DNA of 64,000 nucleotides from assembly GCA_001298545.1 (NCBI GenBank), contig LJCX01000005.1:248001-312000 (forward strand). Reading direction: 5' to 3'. The first letter of the stretch is position 1; each line of letters begins with the position of its first letter. A program made the position numbers and the translations under genes. Positions 1 to 7,139 of the stretch are shown here, in pieces. The notes below the pieces were generated by a model that was given only the letters and a program-made list of their open reading frames with translations, did no database searches and had not been told where the DNA came from. The DNA comes from Actinobacteria bacterium OV320. GTDB taxonomy: Bacteria; Actinomycetota; Actinomycetes; Streptomycetales; Streptomycetaceae.

Positions 1-1
1 G

Positions 2-559
2 CGGGCCGCGCGACACGCCAAGCTCCAGGTCCTCACCGGGGTGCTCGGCTCCCGGCTGGTGGTGATCGCCGGTGGCAGCGACAACCCGCTCGCCGTCGCC
101 AGGTCGCTGATCGGGCCGTTCGCCGCGGGATCCGTGGTGGCCGGACCCGTCGTACCCGACCTGCTCGCCGCGACCCGGTCCGCACAGGCCGCCGCGGCCG
201 GACTCAAGGCAGGTTCCGCCTGGCAGGACGCACCCCGGCCGGTGCTGGCGGACGATCTGCTGCCGGAACGCGCGATCGCCGGTGATCCCGGTGCGCGTGA
301 GCAGTTGGTGGAGGAGATCTACAGACCGCTCGAAGAGGCCGGGTCGGCGCTCCTGGAGACGCTCGCCGTCTATCTCGAACAGGCGTCCAGCCTCGAAGGG
401 GCCGCCCGGATGCTCTTCGTTCATCCGAACACCGTGCGCTACCGGCTTCGACGTGTGACTGACGTCACCGGTTGGTCGCCGTCGGATGTACGCTCCGCGT
501 TCACGCTCCGGATCGCGCTGATCCTGGGGCGCCTGGTCGACGGCGATCCCCAGACCTAG
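2..559 (+). CDS. fasR: FasR-type PucR-family activator, C-terminal part (5' end outside window)
   Basis: The frame is open from the first bases, so this is the C-terminal ~185 residues of a longer protein. The end carries the PucR-type helix-turn-helix: LETLAVYLEQ, then ARMLFVHPNTVRYRLRRV, then a closing helix with FTLRIALIL. The gene lies immediately upstream of fabD-fabH-acpP-fabF in the same direction. In S. coelicolor that position belongs to FasR, the activator of the fab operon. Identity as FasR rests on the domain plus this gene order; the N-terminal half cannot be seen. The stop TAG is at 557-559. Confidence 0.88.
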   Translation, partial: RAARHAKLQVLTGVLGSRLVVIAGGSDNPLAVARSLIGPFAAGSVVAGPVVPDLLAATRSAQAAAAGLKAGSAWQDAPRPVLADDLLPERAIAGDPGAREQLVEEIYRPLEEAGSALLETLAVYLEQASSLEGAARMLFVHPNTVRYRLRRVTDVTGWSPSDVRSAFTLRIALILGRLVDGDPQT

Positions 560-561
560 GC

Positions 562-582
562 TTTTGTCGGGGCTCCACAAAA
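562..582. promoter_or_regulatory. Candidate FasR operator upstream of fabD
   Basis: A perfect 6-bp inverted repeat, TTTTGT-N9-ACAAAA, lies right after the fasR stop and about 65 bp before the fabD start. FasR is known to activate fabDHPF in S. coelicolor by binding upstream of fabD. Assigning this repeat to FasR is inference from position and symmetry. Confidence 0.5.
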
Positions 583-648
583 CCCCCTGCCGTTCTTCGT
601 CCCTGTCCCCACGGGCGGCTTCGGCCGTCCACAAGAGAGAGTGTGAGA

Positions 649-1566
649 GTGCTCGTACTCGTCGCTCCCGGCCAGGGCGCCCAGACGCCCGGCTTCCTGA
701 CCCCCTGGCTCGAACTCCCCGGTGCCGCCGCCCGCGTCGCCGCGTGGTCGGACGCCATCGGCCTGGACCTCGCCCACTACGGCACCCAGGCCGACGCGGA
801 CGAGATCCGTGACACCTCGGTGGCCCAGCCGCTGCTGGTGGCCGCCGGAATCCTGTCCGCGACCGCACTCGGCGAGGTGACCCCCGGCGCCGTCGCCGGC
901 CACAGCGTCGGCGAGATCACCGCCGCGACCTTCGCCGGAGTCCTCGACGACACCGCCGCGCTGACCCTCGTCCGCAAGCGCGGCCTGGCCATGGCCGCCG
1001 CCGCCGCGATCACCGAGACCGGCATGTCCGCGCTGCTCGGCGGCGACCCCGAGGTCTCCGTCGCGCACCTGGAGAAGCTGGGGCTGACCCCGGCGAACAT
1101 CAACGGCGCGGGCCAGATCGTCGCGGCGGGCACGCTGGAGCAGCTCGCCGCGCTGAACGAGGACAAGCCCGAGGGCGTCCGCAAGGTCGTCCCGCTGAAG
1201 GTCGCCGGCGCCTTCCACACGCGCCACATGGCGCCCGCCGTCGAAGCCCTCGCCAAGGCCGCCGTGGAGCTCACGCCGGCCGACCCGAAGATCCGTTACG
1301 TCTCCAACCGCGACGGGCAGTCCGTCGCCACCGGCGCCGAGATCCTGGAGCGGCTGGTCGGCCAGGTCGCCAACCCGGTCCGCTGGGACCTGTGCATGGA
1401 GACCTTCAAGGAGCTCGGCGCGACCGCGCTGATCGAGGTCTCCCCCGGCGGCACCCTGGTCGGCCTCGCCAAGCGCGCCCTGCCCGGCGTGAAGACGCTG
1501 GCGCTGAAGACCCCCGACGACCTCGACGCCGCTCGCGAGCTCATCGCCGAGCACGGCGTCGCCTGA
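649..1566 (+). CDS. fabD: Malonyl-CoA:ACP S-malonyltransferase FabD
   Basis: FabD transfers malonyl groups from CoA to the acyl carrier protein, the entry step of type II fatty-acid synthesis in the cytoplasm; in Streptomyces it also serves polyketide synthases. About 305 residues. The active-site serine lies in GHSVGE (Ser86) and the partner His190 in GAFHTRH. The N-terminus reads MLVLVAPGQGAQ when started at GTG 649, which has a GAGAGAG ribosome site about 8 bases upstream. An in-frame GTG at 643 is too close to that site. fabH follows after 9 bases, so fabD heads the fab operon. Confidence 0.97.
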   Translation: MLVLVAPGQGAQTPGFLTPWLELPGAAARVAAWSDAIGLDLAHYGTQADADEIRDTSVAQPLLVAAGILSATALGEVTPGAVAGHSVGEITAATFAGVLDDTAALTLVRKRGLAMAAAAAITETGMSALLGGDPEVSVAHLEKLGLTPANINGAGQIVAAGTLEQLAALNEDKPEGVRKVVPLKVAGAFHTRHMAPAVEALAKAAVELTPADPKIRYVSNRDGQSVATGAEILERLVGQVANPVRWDLCMETFKELGATALIEVSPGGTLVGLAKRALPGVKTLALKTPDDLDAARELIAEHGVA

Positions 1567-1575
1567 GGAGCCCTG

Positions 1576-2577
1576 ATGGCGAAGATCAAGCCCAGCAAGG
1601 GCTCCCCGTACGCGCGGATCCTCGGGGTCGGCGGCTACCGGCCCGTCCGGGTCGTCCCCAACGAGGTGATCCTCGAGACGATCGACTCGTCCGACGAGTG
1701 GATCCGCTCGCGTTCCGGCATCGAGACCCGGCACTGGGCGAACGACGAGGAGACCGTCGCCGCCATGTCCGTCGAGGCGTCCGGCAAGGCCATCGCCGAC
1801 GCCGGGATCACCGCCGAGCAGATCGGCGCGGTGGTCGTGTCGACCGTCTCGCACTTCAAGCAGACGCCGGCCGTCGCCACCGAGATCGCCGACAAGCTCG
1901 GCACGAACAAGGCCGCCGCCTTCGACATCTCGGCCGGCTGCGCGGGCTTCGGCTACGGCCTCACCCTCGCCAAGGGCATGGTCGTCGAGGGCTCCGCGGA
2001 GTACGTCCTCGTGATCGGTGTCGAGCGGCTGTCCGACCTGACCGACCTGGAGGACCGCGCGACGGCCTTCCTGTTCGGCGACGGCGCGGGCGCGGTCGTG
2101 GTCGGCCCGTCCAAGGAGCCGGCGATCGGTCCGACGGTCTGGGGCTCCGAGGGCGACAAGTCGGAGACCATCAAGCAGACCGTGCCGTGGACGGACTACC
2201 GCGACGGCGAGGTCGCCAAGTTCCCCGCGATCACGCAGGAGGGCCAGGCGGTGTTCCGCTGGGCCGTCTTCGAGATGGCGAAGGTCGCCAAGGAGGCGCT
2301 CGACGCCGCCGGCATCACCGCCGACGAACTCGACGTCTTCATCCCGCACCAGGCCAACGAGCGGATCATCGACTCGATGGTGAAGACTCTCAAGCTGCCG
2401 GAGTCCGTCATGGTCGCCCGTGACGTGCGCACCACCGGCAACACCTCGGCCGCCTCGATTCCGCTCGCGATGGAGCGGCTCCTGGCGACCGGCGAGGCGA
2501 AGAGCGGCGACACCGCGCTCGTCATCGGATTCGGGGCGGGTCTCGTCTACGCCGCCACTGTCGTTACCCTCCCCTAG
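1576..2577 (+). CDS. fabH: 3-oxoacyl-ACP synthase III FabH
   Basis: FabH condenses an acyl-CoA starter with malonyl-ACP to begin each fatty-acid chain. In streptomycetes it accepts branched starters. The protein has 333 residues, the normal length. The catalytic triad is visible: Cys122 in SAGCAGFGYG, His258 in IPHQAN and Asn289 in GNTSAASIP. The ATG follows a GAGGAG ribosome site. It sits between fabD and acpP on one transcript. Confidence 0.98.
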   Translation: MAKIKPSKGSPYARILGVGGYRPVRVVPNEVILETIDSSDEWIRSRSGIETRHWANDEETVAAMSVEASGKAIADAGITAEQIGAVVVSTVSHFKQTPAVATEIADKLGTNKAAAFDISAGCAGFGYGLTLAKGMVVEGSAEYVLVIGVERLSDLTDLEDRATAFLFGDGAGAVVVGPSKEPAIGPTVWGSEGDKSETIKQTVPWTDYRDGEVAKFPAITQEGQAVFRWAVFEMAKVAKEALDAAGITADELDVFIPHQANERIIDSMVKTLKLPESVMVARDVRTTGNTSAASIPLAMERLLATGEAKSGDTALVIGFGAGLVYAATVVTLP

Positions 2578-2658
2578 GCACTCCGTGCCGGATCAACCGG
2601 TCCGGTGCGGGAGACACCCCATGCCACACCCTCTGGAATATCAAAGAAGGAGCGCCAA

Positions 2659-2907
2659 ATGGCCGCCACTCAGGAAGAGATCGTCGCCGGTCTCGCCGAC
2701 ATCGTGAACGAGATCGCCGGCATCCCGGTTGAGGACGTCCAGCTGGACAAGTCCTTCACCGACGACCTGGACGTCGACTCGCTGTCCATGGTCGAGGTCG
2801 TCGTCGCCGCCGAGGAGCGCTTCGAGGTCAAGATCCCGGACGAGGACGTCAAGAACCTCAAGACCGTCGGCGACGCGACGAACTACATCCTCAAGAACCA
2901 GGCCTGA
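2659..2907 (+). CDS. acpP: Acyl carrier protein
   Basis: An 82-residue acyl carrier protein that carries growing fatty-acyl chains on a phosphopantetheine arm. The attachment serine is Ser41 in the DSLSMVE motif, inside the usual acidic helix-2 region. The ATG at 2659 is chosen because GAAGGAG lies just upstream and the length is typical. An upstream in-frame start at 2605 would add a tail not expected for the family. The gene lies between fabH and fabF. Confidence 0.97.
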   Translation: MAATQEEIVAGLADIVNEIAGIPVEDVQLDKSFTDDLDVDSLSMVEVVVAAEERFEVKIPDEDVKNLKTVGDATNYILKNQA

Positions 2908-2987
2908 TCCATCGGCCCCCTGGGCTGAACTGCCCCGCCACCCGGCGGTGGCGCCGCTGAATCCTCGTAACGTTGGAGAAAGAATCC

Positions 2988-4268
2988 GTGAGCCCGACCA
3001 ATCGCACCGTGGTCGTCACCGGTATCGGCGCAACCACACCGCTGGGTGGCGACGCAGCCTCTACCTGGGAGGGTCTGGTCGCCGGTAAGTCCGGTGTCAA
3101 GGTCCTGGAGCATGAGTGGGCGGCCGAGCAGGCCGTCCGTATCGCGGCCCGCGTCGCGGTGGAGCCTCTCGAGGTCCTGCCGCGGCCGCAGGCCCGCAAG
3201 CTGGACCGCTCGGCGCAGTTCGCGCTGATCGCGGCCCAGGAAGCCTGGAAGGACGCCGGTTTCTCCGGCAAGGCCGGTGAGGACGGCAGCGAGGGCGACG
3301 TCGACCCCGACCGGCTCGGCGCGGTCATCGCCTCCGGCATCGGCGGCGTCACCACCCTGCTCGACCAGTACGACGTGCTGAAGGAGAAGGGCGTCCGCCG
3401 CGTCTCCCCGCACACCGTGCCCATGCTGATGCCGAACAGCCCCTCCGCCAACGTGGGTCTGCTCGTGGGCGCCCGCGCGGGCGTGCACACGCCGGTCTCG
3501 GCGTGCGCGTCGGGCGCGGAGGCCATCGGCTACGCCATCGAGATGATCCGTACGGGCCGCGCCGACATCGTGGTCGCCGGCGGTACGGAGGCGGCGATCC
3601 ACCCGCTGCCCATCGCCGCGTTCGGCAACATGATGGCGATGTCCAAGAACAACGACGACCCGCAGGGCGCCTCGCGTCCCTACGACGTCGCCCGCGACGG
3701 TTTCGTCATGGGCGAGGGGGCCGGCGTGATCGTCCTGGAGTCCGCCGAGCACGCCGCGCACCGCGGGGCCCGGGTGTACGCCGAGGCGGTCGGCCAGGGC
3801 ATCTCCTCCGACGCCCACGACATCGTGCAGCCGGAGCCCGAGGGCCGCGGTATCGCGCACGCCCTCCAGAACCTGCTGGACAGCACCGACCTGAACCCGG
3901 CGGAGATCGTGCACGTCAACGCGCACGCCACCTCGACGCCGGCCGGTGACGTGGCCGAACTGAAGGCGCTGCGCAAGGTGTTCGGTGACGACACCGACCA
4001 CATGGCGATCTCCGCGACCAAGTCGATGACCGGTCACCTGCTGGGCGGCGCGGGTGGCGTGGAGTCCGTCGCGACGGTCCTCGCGCTGTACAACCGGGTC
4101 GCTCCGCCGACCATCAACGTCGAGAACCTCGACCCCGAGGCCGAGGCCGCCGCGGACATCGTGCGGGGCGAGGCGCGCAAGCTGCCCGTGGAGGGCCGTA
4201 TCGCCGCCCTGAACGACTCGTTCGGGTTCGGTGGGCACAACGTGGTGCTGGCGTTCCGTACGGTCTGA
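2988..4268 (+). CDS. fabF: 3-oxoacyl-ACP synthase II FabF
   Basis: FabF elongates acyl-ACP by decarboxylative condensation with malonyl-ACP. It has 426 residues with the KAS II triad Cys173 (SACASG), His313 (NAHATST) and His350 (GHLLGGAGG). The GTG at 2988 follows GGAGAAAG. It is the last gene of the fab operon and ends 20 bases before a strong terminator hairpin. Confidence 0.97.
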   Translation: MSPTNRTVVVTGIGATTPLGGDAASTWEGLVAGKSGVKVLEHEWAAEQAVRIAARVAVEPLEVLPRPQARKLDRSAQFALIAAQEAWKDAGFSGKAGEDGSEGDVDPDRLGAVIASGIGGVTTLLDQYDVLKEKGVRRVSPHTVPMLMPNSPSANVGLLVGARAGVHTPVSACASGAEAIGYAIEMIRTGRADIVVAGGTEAAIHPLPIAAFGNMMAMSKNNDDPQGASRPYDVARDGFVMGEGAGVIVLESAEHAAHRGARVYAEAVGQGISSDAHDIVQPEPEGRGIAHALQNLLDSTDLNPAEIVHVNAHATSTPAGDVAELKALRKVFGDDTDHMAISATKSMTGHLLGGAGGVESVATVLALYNRVAPPTINVENLDPEAEAAADIVRGEARKLPVEGRIAALNDSFGFGGHNVVLAFRTV

Positions 4269-4287
4269 GCGGCGCCTGTACACAGCC

Positions 4288-4321
4288 GAAGGGGCCCCAC
4301 CTGCGAAGGTGGGGCCCCTTC
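4288..4321. terminator. Terminator hairpin after fabF
   Basis: A perfect 15-bp stem with a 4-base loop: GAAGGGGCCCCACCT, GCGA, AGGTGGGGCCCCTTC. It sits between fabF and the convergent DUF3145 gene, so it can serve both strands. Confidence 0.9.
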
Positions 4322-4330
4322 GGGCTTTGC

Positions 4331-4381
4331 GGTCTTCGGGCTTTTCCGGTCTTCGGGCTTTTCCGGTCTTCGGGCTTTTCC
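4331..4381. repeat. Three perfect 17-bp tandem repeats
   Basis: The unit GGTCTTCGGGCTTTTCC occurs three times without mismatch (4331-4347, 4348-4364, 4365-4381), followed by a partial copy GGTCT. It fills the space between the fabF terminator and the stop of the DUF3145 gene. No function is evident. Confidence 0.9.
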
Positions 4382-4385
4382 GGTC

Positions 4386-4880
4386 TCACACGACCTGGTG
4401 CAGCCAGCGCACCGGAGCTCCTTCGCCCGCGTATCTGAACGGCTCCAGTTCGTCGTCCCACGGCTTGCCGAGGAGCTTGGAGAGTTCGGCCTCCAGGTCC
4501 GTCTCGCCGCGCTGACTGCGCAGCAGGGCGGCGCGCAGCCGGTCCTCGGGGATGAGGATGTCGCCGTGGATGCCGGTGACGGCGTGGAAGATGCCCAGGT
4601 CCGGCGTGCAGCTGTAGCGCTCGCCCTCGGCGGTGGCGCAGGGTTCGGCGGTCACCTCGAAGCGCAGCAGGTGCCAGCCGCGAAGCGCGGAGGCCAGCTT
4701 GGACGCCGTGCCGGCCTCGCCCTTCCAGGAGAACTCCGAGCGCCAGGTGCCGGGCGCGGCGGGCTGCCGGATCCAGTCGAGGTTGACGCGCGTGCCGAGC
4801 ACCCCGGCGACGGCCCACTCGACGTGCGGGCACAGCGCGCGCGGCGCGGAGTGCACGTACAGAACTCCACGTGTCGTCAC
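4386..4880 (-). CDS. DUF3145 family protein
   Basis: A 164-residue conserved actinobacterial protein of unknown function, recognised from the start MTTRGVLYVHSAPRALCPHVEW and the C-terminal PVRWLHQV. It has no signal peptide or membrane segment. The GTG at 4880 is preceded by GGAGG five bases upstream, which fixes the start. It faces the fab operon, as I recall for other Streptomyces. No biochemical role can be assigned. Confidence 0.9.
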   Translation of the reverse strand: MTTRGVLYVHSAPRALCPHVEWAVAGVLGTRVNLDWIRQPAAPGTWRSEFSWKGEAGTASKLASALRGWHLLRFEVTAEPCATAEGERYSCTPDLGIFHAVTGIHGDILIPEDRLRAALLRSQRGETDLEAELSKLLGKPWDDELEPFRYAGEGAPVRWLHQVV

Positions 4881-5142
4881 CGGGACCTCCGGGCAGAGCG
4901 GGACAGTCTTGCAGGCCGGCATGGCTGCGGTGGCAGGCAGCCGCGTTGATGGCGAGGCTACCGTGCGGCGGCGCAAGGAGTGTGACGTACCGTCGGTCCC
5001 AGTGCCGTGAAACCTCCGCCATTCACTCGGCAGGACGCCTGTGCGGGCGTGCGGCGTTCCATCTTGTGGGTGTGATTCGCCGGGAACTCCCGCGCGTTGT
5101 CATAGGGGGGCGTTGTTCGAGGAGCGAGGGGAACACCAGCGG

Positions 5143-6045
5143 ATGCGGAAACGGAACCGGCACGCGCGGGCCGTGCTCGCGGGCACGACGGCGGCCGTCC
5201 TGGGCCTGGCCGGCTGTGACGCACTGGGGGGCGGCGATGCCGAGGGATCCTCGGGCACCCGGGCCCGGGAGGCGAAGCCGTCGCCGTCGCCGACCCCGTT
5301 GTGGGACTCCAGCCCGTCCTCCGTGGCGGCCGTGGGCGACTCCATCACGCGCGGCTTCGACGCGTGTACGGTGCTCGCGGACTGCCCCGAGGTGTCCTGG
5401 GCCACCGGCGCCAGCACCGAGGTGAACAGTCTCGCCGTCCGGCTGCTGGGCGCGGCGAAGGCGACCACGCACAGCTGGAACTACGCGGCGACCGGGGCGC
5501 GGATGGCGGACGTGCCGGCCCAGATGGCACAGGCGGCGGTCGAGAAACCGCAGTTGGTGACGGTGATGGCGGGGGCGAACGACGCGTGCCGGGAGTCGGC
5601 GGCGGCGATGACGTCGGTGGCCGACTTCCGCGCGGAGTTCCAGGACGCGCTGAGCACGCTGCGCCGCGCGCTGCCGAAGACGCAGGTGTACGTGACGAGC
5701 GTGCCGAACCTGAAGCGGCTGTGGTCGCAGGGGCGGACGAACGTGCTGGGCAAGCAGGTGTGGAAGCTGGGTCTGTGTCCGTCGATGCTGGGCGACGCGG
5801 ACGCGCTGGACGCGGCGGCGACCGCGCGGCGGGACACCGTGCAGAAGCGGGTGGAGGACTACAACTCGGTGCTGGCGGAGGTCTGCGCGAAGGACCTGCG
5901 GTGCCGGTTCGACGGCGGGGCGGTGTACGACTTCAGGTTCGGCACCGACCAGTTGAGTCACTGGGACTGGTTCCACCCGAGCAAGGACGGACAGGCGCGG
6001 CTCGCTGAGCTGGCCTATCAGGGGGTCACCGCGAAGGCCTCGTGA
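5143..6045 (+). CDS. Secreted SGNH/GDSL-type hydrolase (lipoprotein)
   Basis: A 300-residue serine hydrolase, likely an esterase or lipase of the SGNH superfamily. The N-terminus carries a signal sequence with a lipobox (LAGC, about residue 25), followed by a Ser/Pro-rich linker, so it is probably anchored outside the membrane. Catalytic residues are visible: Ser67 in VGDSITRG, and Asp275 and His278 in HWDWFHPS. galM begins 15 bases downstream, suggesting cotranscription. The substrate is unknown. Confidence 0.88.
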   Translation: MRKRNRHARAVLAGTTAAVLGLAGCDALGGGDAEGSSGTRAREAKPSPSPTPLWDSSPSSVAAVGDSITRGFDACTVLADCPEVSWATGASTEVNSLAVRLLGAAKATTHSWNYAATGARMADVPAQMAQAAVEKPQLVTVMAGANDACRESAAAMTSVADFRAEFQDALSTLRRALPKTQVYVTSVPNLKRLWSQGRTNVLGKQVWKLGLCPSMLGDADALDAAATARRDTVQKRVEDYNSVLAEVCAKDLRCRFDGGAVYDFRFGTDQLSHWDWFHPSKDGQARLAELAYQGVTAKAS

Positions 6046-6060
6046 TTTAGGGTTTCGCTC

Positions 6061-7038
6061 ATGAGCGAACACTTCGGAACACTTTCCGACGGCACGGTGG
6101 TGCACCGCTGGACTCTGGAGCGGGCGGGCACCCGGGTGCGGGTCCTTTCGTACGGCGGGATCGTGCAGTCCGTCGAGGTCCCCGACCGGGACGGGCGCGC
6201 GGCGAACGTGGTGTTGGGGTTCGCGGACCTGGAGGGCTATCTCGCGCACCCGGAGCCCTTCCTCGGCGCGCTGATCGGGCGGTACGCAAACCGGATCGCG
6301 CACGCCCGCTTCCCGTTGGACGGGGTGACGTACGCGCTGGAGCCGAACAACGCGCCGAACTCCCTGCACGGCGGCGCGCACGGCTTCGACAAGCGGGTGT
6401 GGGACGTCCGGCCGGTCGAGCACGGGCTGCGGCTCAGCCGGGTCGCACCGCACGGCGAGGAGGGCTTCCCCGGCCGCCTCGAGGTCACGGCGACGTACAC
6501 GCTCGACGCGTCGGGGGCGCTGCGGTTCGTGTACGAGGCGGTCACGGACGCGCCGACGGTGGTGAACCTGACCAACCACAGCTACTTCAACCTGGGCGGT
6601 CCGGGGAGCGGCGGCGCGGGCGGCCACGAGCTGCGGCTGGCCGCCTCCCGGTACACGCCGGTGGACGCGGACCTGATCCCGACGGGCGAGCTCGCGCAGG
6701 TGGCGGACGGCCGCTTCGACTTCCGTGCGGCCCGCAAGGTCGGCACCGGCTACGACCACAACTTCGTGCTCGACAAGGGCGTCACGGACACCCCGGTCGA
6801 GGTGGCCGAGCTGCACGATCCGGCGTCCGGGCGGGTGCTGACGGTGGCGACCACCGAGCCAGGGCTCCAGCTGTACACCGCCGACCATCTGGGCGAGCCC
6901 TTCGAGCCCGGCGAGGGCGTCGCGCTGGAGACCCAGCACTTCCCCGACTCGCCGAACCGGCCGGAGTTCCCGAGCACCGAACTGCGGCCGGGGGCCGCGT
7001 ACCGGTCGGAGACGGTCTACGGCTTCTCGGCGAGGTAG
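6061..7038 (+). CDS. galM: Aldose 1-epimerase (galactose mutarotase family)
   Basis: This enzyme interconverts alpha and beta anomers of aldoses such as galactose or glucose. It has 325 residues and lacks a signal peptide. Family motifs include NSLHGGAHGFDKRVW, LTNHSYFNLGG and the C-terminal LETQHFPDSPN. It closely follows the SGNH hydrolase gene and faces the GH3 beta-glucosidase gene across a terminator. The exact sugar cannot be told from sequence. Confidence 0.93.
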   Translation: MSEHFGTLSDGTVVHRWTLERAGTRVRVLSYGGIVQSVEVPDRDGRAANVVLGFADLEGYLAHPEPFLGALIGRYANRIAHARFPLDGVTYALEPNNAPNSLHGGAHGFDKRVWDVRPVEHGLRLSRVAPHGEEGFPGRLEVTATYTLDASGALRFVYEAVTDAPTVVNLTNHSYFNLGGPGSGGAGGHELRLAASRYTPVDADLIPTGELAQVADGRFDFRAARKVGTGYDHNFVLDKGVTDTPVEVAELHDPASGRVLTVATTEPGLQLYTADHLGEPFEPGEGVALETQHFPDSPNRPEFPSTELRPGAAYRSETVYGFSAR

Positions 7039-7080
7039 CGGCCGCAGGGCGCCCGGGGAGCGCGCGTCGGAAAAGATGTT

Positions 7081-7114
7081 GCCCCGGTCCAGGGGTCAGG
7101 TCCCGGACCGGGGC
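7081..7114. terminator. Bidirectional terminator between galM and the GH3 gene
   Basis: A perfect 10-bp inverted repeat, GCCCCGGTCC and GGACCGGGGC, with a 14-base loop, lies between two convergent genes. Confidence 0.75.
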
Positions 7115-7139
7115 TGTCAGTGGGGCGTCGGGCGCCGGT

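Noticed and set aside
556..2349. 597-codon open frame on the minus strand across fabD and fabH
   Set aside because: It is the high-GC mirror frame of two certain genes, with Arg/Gly/Asp-rich composition and no recognisable domain.
4331..4381. Tandem repeats as CRISPR or attachment site
   Set aside because: There are no spacers, units abut directly, and no cas or integrase gene is present.
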